Position numbers and translations under genes: made by a program. The notes under the pieces were generated by a model. That model saw only the letters and a program-made list of their open reading frames with translations. It did no database searches and was not told the DNA's origin. From Kineosporia sp. R_H_3 (GTDB lineage Bacteria > Actinomycetota > Actinomycetes > Actinomycetales > Kineosporiaceae), in NCBI RefSeq assembly GCF_002198675.1, contig NZ_MWLL01000143.1:1-35209 (forward strand): a stretch of 35,209 bases of DNA. The letters are read 5' to 3'. Within the stretch, counting starts at the first letter, position 1; each line of letters starts with the position of its first letter. This document shows positions 7,787-14,706 of this stretch, in pieces.

Positions 7787-9130
7787 ATGCGGCTGCCCGC
7801 CGCCGTGCTCGGCGTCGTCGTCGTCGCGGTGGCGACCATGGGGTTCGTCCCGCGCGGCCGCGCGCCGTCGCTCCCGTCGTCGCTGTACTCGGTGGGCGTC
7901 GGCGTGGCCGCGGACGGCGGCCGGGTGCCGCTGCCCGTCGGGAAGGACGCCGGCGAGAACCCGTTCCACCCCGGGACCCGGGTGCTGCTCCCGGCCCGGG
8001 ACGCGACGCTCACCGAGATCGTCCGGGTCCGCGCACGGGCGGCGCAGGAGCAGGCCTGGCTGGCCGCCGCGTGCGTGCCCGGCGCCGGCACCCGGTTCGC
8101 CGACCTCTCCGCGACGGCCCTGCTCGACCTGCGCGTCCTGACCCTCACCGGCGGTGCCATGGTCGCCGGGTGGACCGACCGCTGGCGCTACGTCTGGCCT
8201 CGGGACGCCTCTGCCGGGGCCGCCGCGCTCGCCGTCTCCGGGCACGTCGACGACGCCGCGCAGGTCATGGCGTTCCTCGAGCGGCAGCAGCGTCGCGACG
8301 GCCGCTTCGAGGCCCGCTACCGCCCCGACGGGTCCGGCGCCCCCGACGACCGGGGCATCCAGCTCGACGGCAGCGGGTGGGCGCTCTGGGGTCTCGCCGC
8401 GGTCGCCCGGGCGACCCCGCCGCAGGACCGGGCGGGCGTCGTCGCGGCCCGGCGGGCGCTGCTCGACCGGTCCGTCGCGGCCCTGCTCCGGGTCACCTCG
8501 GACGGCCGGGAGCTGCCGCCGCCGTCACCGGACTACTGGGAGGTCCGCGAGCGCCGGGTGACCCTCGGCAGCGTCGCGCCGATGATCGCCGGGCTGCACG
8601 CGGCGTCCGAGCTCTACACGGTGCTCGGCGAGCCGGGCCGGGCCCTCCGGACGCAGGGGGCGGCCGAGCGGCTCACGGCCACGGTCCGGGACCGGTTCGC
8701 AGGCTCCGGCTACCAGCGTTACCCGGACCGCGGCGGCGCCGACAGCGCCGTGGCGATGATGATGCCGCCGTTCCAGCCGGTCGCGGACCCGCAGGTCGTC
8801 GCGGCGTTCCGGGCCGCACCGGCCCGGTTGGCCCGCCCCGGCGGCGGGCTCGCCCCGGGCGAGCAGTGGCGCGAGCAGACCGTGAGCTGGACGCCGGAGA
8901 CCGCGCTGTTCGCGCTCGGGGCCGCCGCCTCGGGCGACCGGGCGGAGGCCGTGCAGCGGCTCACCTGGCTGGACTCCCGGCGGACGCCGCTCGGCTCGCT
9001 GCCCGAGAAGGTGCTCGCCGACGGCCGCCCGGCCGGCGTCGCGCCGCTCGCCTGGACCGCCGCGCTCGTGCTCCTCACGCTGCACGAGCTCGACGGGACC
9101 GCGGGGACGGGCTGCACCGCCGGGGGCTGA
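7787..9130 (+). CDS. GH15 glucoamylase-like protein with N-terminal membrane anchor
   Basis: The 447-residue protein carries GH15 (alpha/alpha)6-barrel sequences: RYVWPRDAS (134-142), IQLDGSGWALWGL (191-203), PDYWEVRERR, where Glu252 sits where the general acid is expected, and the C-terminal WREQTVSWTPETALFALGAA. The family includes glucoamylases, glucodextranases and actinobacterial trehalases. An N-terminal hydrophobic stretch (about 4-22) after one Arg suggests a signal anchor facing outwards. The ATG at 7787 is the first standard start; the frame is open further upstream, including a CTG overlapping the protease stop as CTGA, so coupled initiation there is possible. It follows the protease and converges with RNase Z. 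Confidence 0.8.
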   Translation: MRLPAAVLGVVVVAVATMGFVPRGRAPSLPSSLYSVGVGVAADGGRVPLPVGKDAGENPFHPGTRVLLPARDATLTEIVRVRARAAQEQAWLAAACVPGAGTRFADLSATALLDLRVLTLTGGAMVAGWTDRWRYVWPRDASAGAAALAVSGHVDDAAQVMAFLERQQRRDGRFEARYRPDGSGAPDDRGIQLDGSGWALWGLAAVARATPPQDRAGVVAARRALLDRSVAALLRVTSDGRELPPPSPDYWEVRERRVTLGSVAPMIAGLHAASELYTVLGEPGRALRTQGAAERLTATVRDRFAGSGYQRYPDRGGADSAVAMMMPPFQPVADPQVVAAFRAAPARLARPGGGLAPGEQWREQTVSWTPETALFALGAAASGDRAEAVQRLTWLDSRRTPLGSLPEKVLADGRPAGVAPLAWTAALVLLTLHELDGTAGTGCTAGG

Positions 9131-9148
9131 GCGGACGGTCGGGCCGCT
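9130..9148. terminator. Weak hairpin between convergent GH15 and RNase Z genes
   Basis: AGCGG at 9130-9134 can pair with CCGCT at 9144-9148 across a 9-nt loop. There is no T tract. It lies in the 25-bp gap between two converging genes. Confidence 0.25.
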
Positions 9149-9155
9149 GCGAGGG

Positions 9156-10103
9156 TCAGGCCCGCCGGGCCGGCAGCGCGAGCCGGTCGAGGTCGCGGAC
9201 GGCGACCACCTCGAGGTCCGCGCCGGCCGCCCGGACCGCGCGCCGGGCCTCGACGGCGAACTGCTCGACGTCGTCCCCGTAGCGGCGGGAGAAGTGGGTC
9301 AGCGCGAGCAGCCGGGCCCCCGCCGCGACGGCGATCTCGGCGGCCTGCCGGGCCGTGAGGTGCCCGTACGCCGCGGCGAGGTCGGCGTCGACGTCGAGGT
9401 ACGTGCTCTCGCAGAGCAGGACGTCGACGTCGCGGGCGATCTCGACGGCCCCGGCGCACACCCGGGTGTCCATGACGACGGCGACCGACTGCCCGCGGCG
9501 CGGCTGCGTCACCTCGTCGAGGAGCACGACCCGGTTGCCGATCGCGATCTCCCCGGTCTCGGCGAGCCGGCCGACGTCCGGTCCCGAGATCCCGAGCGCC
9601 ACGAGCCGCTCGGGTCGGAAGGTCACGCCGTCCGGCTCCTCGACCCGGTACCCGACCGCCGGGATCCGGTGGTCCAGCGCGGCCGCCGTGAGCACCCATT
9701 CGCTGCCGCCGGCGAGCCCGCGGGCCTGGACGCCGTCCGACTCGACGGGCACCTCGACCGCAGGCACCGGCCCGGCCGGGGCCCCGGCGTGCCGCAGCAC
9801 CCGGACGTCGCGCAACGAGGCGGCGGGGAAGTGCAGCACCGCCGGCCCCGGGGCGTCGTCGACGGCCCGCCGCGCGAGGACCCCCGGCAGGCCGAGGCTG
9901 TGGTCGCCGTGCAGGTGCGTCAGGCAGATCCGGTCGACCGACGCCGCGCTCACGCCCGCGAGGAGCAGCTGGCGCTGGGTGCCCTCGCCCGGGTCGAAGA
10001 GGATCGTCAGGCCGTCCCACCGCAGGACGTAGCCGTTGTGGTTGCGGGTTCGCGTCGGGACCTGCGATGCCGTGCCGAGGATGACCAGCTCGCGGGAGGA
10101 CAC
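9156..10103 (-). CDS. rnz: Ribonuclease Z (tRNA 3' endonuclease)
   Basis: The 315-residue metallo-beta-lactamase-fold protein fits RNase Z/ElaC, which removes tRNA 3' trailers. The zinc motif THLHGDHSLGLPG (62-74) is the RNase Z form of HxHxDH. The N-terminus VILGTASQVPTRTRNHNGYVLRW with FDPGEGTQRQL (36-46) is typical. Further metal ligands lie in VMDTR and LTHFSRRY. Length matches the short bacterial form. Translation begins at GTG 10103, preceded by TAGTGT and 6 nt with no ribosome binding site, so the mRNA is probably leaderless. It diverges from the ABC ATPase gene; the two starts are 48 bp apart. Confidence 0.92.
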   Translation of the reverse strand: MSSRELVILGTASQVPTRTRNHNGYVLRWDGLTILFDPGEGTQRQLLLAGVSAASVDRICLTHLHGDHSLGLPGVLARRAVDDAPGPAVLHFPAASLRDVRVLRHAGAPAGPVPAVEVPVESDGVQARGLAGGSEWVLTAAALDHRIPAVGYRVEEPDGVTFRPERLVALGISGPDVGRLAETGEIAIGNRVVLLDEVTQPRRGQSVAVVMDTRVCAGAVEIARDVDVLLCESTYLDVDADLAAAYGHLTARQAAEIAVAAGARLLALTHFSRRYGDDVEQFAVEARRAVRAAGADLEVVAVRDLDRLALPARRA

Positions 10104-10109
10104 CGGGGC

Positions 10110-10115
10110 ACACTA
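10110..10115 (-). promoter_or_regulatory. Candidate leaderless -10 box for rnz
   Basis: TAGTGT on the minus strand lies 6 nt upstream of the GTG start. It is 23 bp from the opposing -10 box of the ABC gene, so the two polymerase sites would overlap. Confidence 0.5.
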
Positions 10116-10138
10116 GCCGGGGCGCCCCGGCGGCGGCA

Positions 10139-10144
10139 TAGGCT
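10139..10144 (+). promoter_or_regulatory. Candidate leaderless -10 box for the ABC ATPase
   Basis: TAGGCT lies 7 nt before the GTG at 10152. No Shine-Dalgarno or recognisable -35 is present. Confidence 0.5.
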
Positions 10145-10151
10145 GCGCGTC

Positions 10152-10832
10152 GTGGCAGTCCTGCTCAGTCTCGACGGCGTCAGCCGCAGCTACGGCGACC
10201 GGGTCGTGCTGCACCCGGTGAGCCTCGACGTCGCGGCGGGCGAGTGCGTGGCCCTGCTCGGCATCAACGGCTCCGGCAAGTCGACGCTGCTGCGGATCGC
10301 CGCGGGGCGCGACAAGCCGTCGTCCGGCACGGTGACGTTCGACGGGCACGTCCTCGACGAGGAGGACCTGCACGCGCGGGCCCGGATCGCCGTCGTCGGG
10401 GACGTCGCCGCCACCTACCCCGACCTCACCGTCCGCGAGCACCTCATGCTCGTCGCGGTCTCGCACGGCGTCGGCGACGAGGCCGCCGCCTGGGTCGACT
10501 GGGCCCTCGAGGACCGCCACCTCGTCGACAAGGCGGACGCGCTGCCGTCGTCGCTGTCCTCCGGGCAGCACCAGGCGATGCTCCTGGCGTCCGCGCTCGT
10601 CCGCCCGCGCGACCTGCTCGTGCTCGACGAGCCGGAGCAGCGGCTCGACCCCGGCGCCCGGGGCCGGCTCGCGGACCGGCTCTCCGCCGAGCGCGAGGAC
10701 GGCACCGCCGTCCTCCTCGCGACCCACCACCGCGAGCTGGCGCGCGCGGTCGCCGACCGGGTCGTCGTGCTCGAGGACGGCCTGGTGCTCGCGGAGGGGA
10801 CCCCGGACGACGTCTTCGCCGACGGCCGATGA
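10152..10832 (+). CDS. ABC transporter ATPase with atypical Q-loop
   Basis: The 226-residue ATPase has Walker A GINGSGKST (37-45), signature LSSGQHQ (135-141), Walker B LLVLDEP (155-161) and H-loop LLATHH. In the Q-loop region the expected Gln is not apparent; the sequence reads IAVVGDVAATYPDLTV. Signature position 2 is Ser instead of Gly. GTG 10152 is the first start after the -10 box and places the domain at once. The stop overlaps the next ATG (ATGA), so the large membrane protein is its likely transport partner. Confidence 0.88.
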   Translation: MAVLLSLDGVSRSYGDRVVLHPVSLDVAAGECVALLGINGSGKSTLLRIAAGRDKPSSGTVTFDGHVLDEEDLHARARIAVVGDVAATYPDLTVREHLMLVAVSHGVGDEAAAWVDWALEDRHLVDKADALPSSLSSGQHQAMLLASALVRPRDLLVLDEPEQRLDPGARGRLADRLSAEREDGTAVLLATHHRELARAVADRVVVLEDGLVLAEGTPDDVFADGR

Positions 10833-12673
10833 CGCACGCCGCCGACCGCCCCGCGCCGGGCTCCGACGAGCCGGACGAGGACGACCTCCCCGCGCGCGAG
10901 GACCCGTACTGGGACGACCTCACCGCGGAGACGTTCGCCTTCCTGCGCCGGCTGCGGGCCGCCGAGCGCCGCCGCAAGATCGGCAGCGCCGCGTACACGG
11001 CGTACGTGGCCCTCGTCGTCGCGCTCGTCTACGTCGTGCCGTACGTCTGGTACGCGCTCGTGCAGCCCGTCCCCGTGGCCTCGGAGCGGACGGCACCGGC
11101 CTGGGCGCTCGCGGGCGTCGGGCTGGGGATGCTCGTGCTCGTCGGGTTCCTCCGGGACGGCGGGTGGCGCGGGCCGGCCGTGGTCGACCGCCCGACGGCC
11201 GCCTGGCTGCTGCCGTCGCCGACCCACCGCAGGGCGCTGCTCGTGCCGCGCTGGCGGACGGCGCTCGCGCTCGGGGCGGCGTCCGGCGTCGTCGTCGGGG
11301 GCCTGCTCGGCATCGTCGGCCGGGTCGTCTCCGGCGGGACGGCCGGGGAGGTCGCGGCCGGGGGTGCCGTCGCCGGGTTGCTGCTCGGGGCCGGCGGGAC
11401 GGCGCTCGGCGGGGTCGCGGAGACCACGCGGCGCCCGCTGCGCCGGGCCGCGCTGCTGTGGGTCGCGCCGGGTGTCGTCCTCGGGGCCGCGGTGCTCGCG
11501 GCGCGGGCCGGCCGTGGCGGGGCGCAGGACTCTCTCGCCGGCGGCGGGGTCGGCGTCGACGGGGTCGTCGCCGCGGTGCTGCTGTGGAGCGGGCCGTGGG
11601 GCTGGGCGGTCCAGCCGCTCGTCGCGGCGCTGCCCGGGCGGGCACCGGGCGGCGTCGACGCGCTGTGGCCCGCCGGGCTCGTGCTCGCCCTGCTCGCGAC
11701 CGCGCTGCTCGTCCGGCACGTCGACGGCCGGGTCGCGACCCTCGAGGCCCGGACGCTGCGCGACCGCGCCGACGCGGTCGCCCTCGTCGGGGCCTCGATC
11801 CTCTCGCTCCAGCCGCGCCGGGCCCGGCTCACCGTGCTCGCCGCGCAGGGCCACGCGCCGTCCACCCGGGTGCGGCTGGCGGTGCCGCGGCAGCGCTGGC
11901 TCGTCGGGCCGTGGCGGGACGCGACGGCCCTGCTCCGGGCGCCGTCCCGGCTCGTGTGGTCGGTGCTGTGGCTGGTCGCCGCCGTGGCCCTGCTCGCGGC
12001 CTCCTGGCGGGCCGGGGTCGGCCCGCTCGACCCGGCCCTGCTCCCGCGGACGGCGGAACGCGCCCGGCTCGGGGAGAAGGTGCTCCTCGGTGTGCCCGGG
12101 CTCGTCGCGCTCTACCTGTCGGCCGCCCAGCTCGCGGAGCCGGCCCGGCTCGACGCGGACGACGTCCGCCGGCTGCGGATCCGCCCCACCGCCGCGACCC
12201 GGCAGGCGCTGGCGCACGCCGTCGTCCCGGTCGTGGTCCTCGCCGTGCTGCTCGTCGCGGCGCTGCTCGTCACGTGGGGGCTCACCGGGGTCACTCCCTG
12301 GGCCGGGGCGTCCGGCGTGTTCTCCGGCGGCGGGGCGGACGGCGTGGCGGTGCTGCCGTTCGACACGTCCGTCGTCCGGATGGGGCTCGTGGCCGCGCTG
12401 CCTGCGCTGCCGGTCATGGTCGGTGCGGCCCTCGTCAGCGCCTACCGCGGCGACGCGCCGCTCACCCTGCTCGCGTCGGGTGCCGGCTCGCCGATGGGCG
12501 ACCCGGGGCCGGCGTCGCTGCTCGCCTGGTACGCCCGGGCGCCGATCGTCGCCGTCCTCCTGCTCGTGCCGACCCTGCTCGGCTGGTCGGTGGCGGGCAC
12601 CGTGACGGCGGTCGGTGCGGTCGCCATGCTCTCGTGGGCGGGCATCCGCGCCGAGGCGATGCTCCGGGCCTGA
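10829..12673 (+). CDS. Large polytopic membrane protein, partner of the ABC ATPase (DUF6297-like)
   Basis: The 614-residue protein starts with an acidic cytosolic segment ending in DPYWDDLTAETFAFLRRLRA (about 26-45), then has about ten to twelve hydrophobic segments split by a basic central region (about 305-355, including LQPRRARLTVL). A second conserved-looking cytosolic patch is QRWLVGPWRDATALLRAPSRLVW. I believe this matches the actinobacterial family DUF6297, though that is from memory and unverified. Translational coupling to the ATPase (ATGA) argues it is the permease. The double arrangement of membrane blocks suggests two fused half-permeases, which is inference. Substrate unknown. 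A 10-bp tandem repeat begins at its stop codon. Confidence 0.82.
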   Translation: MTHAADRPAPGSDEPDEDDLPAREDPYWDDLTAETFAFLRRLRAAERRRKIGSAAYTAYVALVVALVYVVPYVWYALVQPVPVASERTAPAWALAGVGLGMLVLVGFLRDGGWRGPAVVDRPTAAWLLPSPTHRRALLVPRWRTALALGAASGVVVGGLLGIVGRVVSGGTAGEVAAGGAVAGLLLGAGGTALGGVAETTRRPLRRAALLWVAPGVVLGAAVLAARAGRGGAQDSLAGGGVGVDGVVAAVLLWSGPWGWAVQPLVAALPGRAPGGVDALWPAGLVLALLATALLVRHVDGRVATLEARTLRDRADAVALVGASILSLQPRRARLTVLAAQGHAPSTRVRLAVPRQRWLVGPWRDATALLRAPSRLVWSVLWLVAAVALLAASWRAGVGPLDPALLPRTAERARLGEKVLLGVPGLVALYLSAAQLAEPARLDADDVRRLRIRPTAATRQALAHAVVPVVVLAVLLVAALLVTWGLTGVTPWAGASGVFSGGGADGVAVLPFDTSVVRMGLVAALPALPVMVGAALVSAYRGDAPLTLLASGAGSPMGDPGPASLLAWYARAPIVAVLLLVPTLLGWSVAGTVTAVGAVAMLSWAGIRAEAMLRA

Positions 12674-12730
12674 CCTGACCCGACCGGACCTGAGCGGATC
12701 TGACCGGACCTGACCGGACCTGACCGGACC
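12671..12730. repeat. 10-bp tandem repeat after the membrane protein gene
   Basis: Six head-to-tail units of TGACCGGACC span 12671-12730. The last three are identical and the first three have one or two changes (TGACCTGACC, CGACCGGACC, TGAGCGGATC). The first TGA is the stop codon of the preceding gene. The period is close to one helical turn. The rest of the gap to 12911 holds no gene I can support. Confidence 0.9.
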
Positions 12731-12911
12731 TGCCGCAAAGGTGCCCGCGCATCGCGTGGCCCGAGGGCGAATGCCCGGACCGCTCCGGGGCAGAGGACCA
12801 GGTACGGGGGGCCGCACGTCGCGCGAGGGGCACGACGGCCGGCGCACCGCACCACTGACGTAGCGGGCCCGAGCACGACGGTCCGACGGATGAGCACGGG
12901 AGGACGCCGTT

Positions 12912-13226
12912 GTGAGCGAAGGGACCGGACCGTCCCGGACGGTCGTCGAGGGGGCACCCGACGCCTGCGCACTGCCCGACACCTACGCGCTCAAGGACCT
13001 CGAGCGCAGGATCTGCGAGGACGACAGCATCACCGAGCTGGGCGTGCGGCTGTCCGTGCGCGGCGGGCGGATCGTCGTCCAGGGCACCGTGGCGAGCCCG
13101 GGCCGCCGGGACGCCGTCCTCGCGCTCGTCCGCGCGGCCTGCCCGGGCTGCCCCGTCGTCGACGAGACACGGCTCACCGACGGCGACCTGTCGACGCCGC
13201 CGCACGGTGCCGAGGTGATCCGGTGA
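12912..13226 (+). CDS. Small BON-domain protein
   Basis: The 104-residue protein contains one BON (OsmY and nodulation) domain at about 27-92: DLERRICEDDSITELGVRL, then the typical IVVQGTVASPGRRDAVLALV, then VVDETRL. BON domains usually bind lipid surfaces or act as accessory modules. There is no signal peptide or membrane segment, so this copy is probably cytosolic. The GTG start has a strong GGGAGGA 7 nt upstream. The stop overlaps the phosphoesterase start as GTGA, so the pair is cotranscribed and may cooperate. About 24 N-terminal residues look disordered. Confidence 0.82.
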   Translation: MSEGTGPSRTVVEGAPDACALPDTYALKDLERRICEDDSITELGVRLSVRGGRIVVQGTVASPGRRDAVLALVRAACPGCPVVDETRLTDGDLSTPPHGAEVIR

Positions 13227-13972
13227 TCCGGGTCGCCGCCGTCGGGGACGTCCACCTCGCACCGGACGTCGCGGGCCGGCACCGCGCCGGGCTGGAGGGG
13301 GTCGCCGAGCACGCCGACGTCCTGCTGCTCGCCGGCGACCTCACCCGCCACGGGACGCCCGAGGAGGCCGTCGTCGTCGCCAGCGAGTACGCCGACCTCG
13401 GGCTGCCCGTCGTCGCTGTCCTCGGCGACCACGACTACCACAGCGGGGCCGAGGCCAAGGTCGCCGACCTGCTCGTCGAGGCCGGGGTGACCGTGCTCGA
13501 GGGGGAGGGGCTCGTGCTCGACCTGCCCGCCGGGCGGCTCGGGATCGGCGGGGTGAAGGGCTTCGGGCTGGGGTTCGCCGGCCGCTGCGGCAGCGACTTC
13601 GGCGAGCCGGAGATGAGGGCGTTCAGCCGGCACGGCCGGGAGGGCGCCGAGCAGCTCGCGCGGGCCCTGCGGTGCCTGGACGACCTCGACGACGCCGTCG
13701 ACGTCAAGGTCGCGCTCACGCACTACGCGCCGGTCGACGAGACGCTGCTGGGGGAGCCGTCAGAGATCTGGCCGTTCCTCGGGAACTACCTGCTCGGCGA
13801 GGCCATCGACGCCGGGGGCTGCGACCTCGCCGTGCACGGGCATGCGCACGCGGGGCGGGAGAAGGGCATGACGCTCGGCGGGGTGCGGGTCCGCAACGTC
13901 GCGCAGCCGGTGATCCGGGCGGCGTACGCGGTGTACGAGGTGTCGTCGACGCGGGTGCTCGTCGGGCGGTAG
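13223..13972 (+). CDS. Calcineurin-like metallophosphoesterase
   Basis: The 249-residue soluble enzyme has the two-metal phosphoesterase motifs in order: GDVHLA (8-13), AGDLTRHG (38-45), GDHDYHS (68-74, in place of the usual GNHD), THYAP and HGHAHAG. The GNHD Asn is replaced by Asp, which could alter the second metal site. The substrate cannot be predicted; the superfamily covers protein phosphatases, nucleotidases and cyclic nucleotide phosphodiesterases. GTG 13223 overlaps the BON gene stop. The neighbouring minus-strand remnant converges with it. Confidence 0.88.
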   Translation: MIRVAAVGDVHLAPDVAGRHRAGLEGVAEHADVLLLAGDLTRHGTPEEAVVVASEYADLGLPVVAVLGDHDYHSGAEAKVADLLVEAGVTVLEGEGLVLDLPAGRLGIGGVKGFGLGFAGRCGSDFGEPEMRAFSRHGREGAEQLARALRCLDDLDDAVDVKVALTHYAPVDETLLGEPSEIWPFLGNYLLGEAIDAGGCDLAVHGHAHAGREKGMTLGGVRVRNVAQPVIRAAYAVYEVSSTRVLVGR

Positions 13973-13980
13973 CGAGGGGC

Positions 13981-14001
13981 TGCGGGACAGAGCAACCCGC
14001 A
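13981..14001. terminator. Hairpin between convergent genes
   Basis: TGCGGG at 13981-13986 pairs perfectly with CCCGCA at 13996-14001 across a 9-nt loop. It sits in the 32-bp gap between the phosphoesterase stop and the kinase-remnant stop and could act in both directions. There is no T tract. Confidence 0.4.
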
Positions 14002-14004
14002 CAG

Positions 14005-14346
14005 TCAGGTGACGCCAAGGTCGGTGAGAAGGCGCCGGGCGTCGTCCAGGCCCTTGGTGTTCTCGGCCGGGTCGATGCCACCGGTGAGGTCGTCCGCGGC
14101 GACCCGCCCGGCGAAGTACACGCCCTGGACGGCGGCCCGCACGCGGCGGAACAAGTCGAGGTGCCGCAGCTCGCCGGCTCCCGCGACGAGGTCCGCGAGC
14201 GCGGTCGCCGGCACCGACTTGGCGACGTAGGTCGACCCCTGGTGCTCGACCGACCAGGTCCGGGAGTTCATGCCGCCGGTCAGCGGCGTGATCCGGGCCC
14301 CTTCGATGCCCCAGAACGTTGCGAGGGCCTCTTGGAGGTCTGCCAT
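14005..14346 (-). pseudogene. Internally deleted aminoglycoside phosphotransferase-like kinase
   Basis: The 113-residue frame begins like a phosphotransferase (APH/choline kinase fold): ITPLTGGMNSRTWSVEHQG, then TYVAKSVP with a possible ATP-binding Lys43. It ends like the C-terminal helices of such enzymes (RRVRAAVQGVYFAGRVAADD, ENTKGLDDARRLL). The whole central lobe is missing: there is no HGDxxxxN catalytic loop and no metal-binding DxD, and full-length relatives are nearly three times longer. The junction appears to fall near residues 60-66 without shifting the frame. The ATG retains a good GAGAAGG ribosome binding site, so a short protein may still be made. I read it as a deletion remnant; a dedicated small protein is the alternative. 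Confidence 0.6.
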
Positions 14347-14424
14347 CGGCGCACCTTCTCATGTCATGCCACACGCTCGACGAGCTGCTCGCGGGCCGGC
14401 GCTCCGGCGGCGGCCCCCGGGGGA

Positions 14425-14477
14425 TGCACCCACGGCTGCACGGGCACCCGCGTCGCGGGCGTGCACCGATGGGTGCA
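14425..14477. repeat. Inverted-repeat element, copy 1
   Basis: The left arm TGCACCCACGGCTGCACG (14425-14442) pairs imperfectly with the right arm GTGCACCGATGGGTGCA (14461-14477). The 18-nt spacer contains its own palindrome (CCCGC-GTC-GCGGG), so the unit can form one long hairpin. Confidence 0.8.
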
Positions 14478-14507
14478 GCTGCGCGGGTGCTCCCACCCCG
14501 CTGATCC

Positions 14508-14559
14508 TGCACCCACGGCTGCACGGCGCGTCGGGAGCGGCCGTGCAGCGATGGGTGCA
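14508..14559. repeat. Inverted-repeat element, copy 2
   Basis: The left arm is identical to that of copy 1 (14508-14525). The right arm CGTGCAGCGATGGGTGCA (14542-14559) is complementary to it at 16 of 18 positions. The 16-nt spacer differs from that of copy 1. The two copies lie 83 bp apart, start to start, in the same orientation. Confidence 0.8.
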
Positions 14560-14706
14560 GCGGGACGGGTGGACTGGGGATGCACTGGGCACGACCCCGT
14601 GGACCACCCGCACCGGGCGCGTTCGCACCGCACTCCCGCACCCCGATCCTGCCCGGGCGTCCGCCGCGACCCGCGCTGCGGCCGACGAGCCTGCGCCGTT
14701 CCGAAC

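Larger units (their letters stand above)
14347..14706. other. 360-bp intergenic region with palindromic repeats
   Basis: No gene is supportable here. The region separates the Nudix stop from the kinase-remnant start and is dominated by two tandem inverted-repeat elements at 14425-14477 and 14508-14559, plus a weaker half-element (TGCACTGGGCACG) at 14581. Short open frames on both strands are products of the repeat sequence. Confidence 0.6.

Noticed and set aside
14425-14559. Possible CRISPR array
   Set aside because: Only two units, each an inverted repeat with a variable core and no unique 30-40 bp spacers between identical direct repeats; no cas genes.
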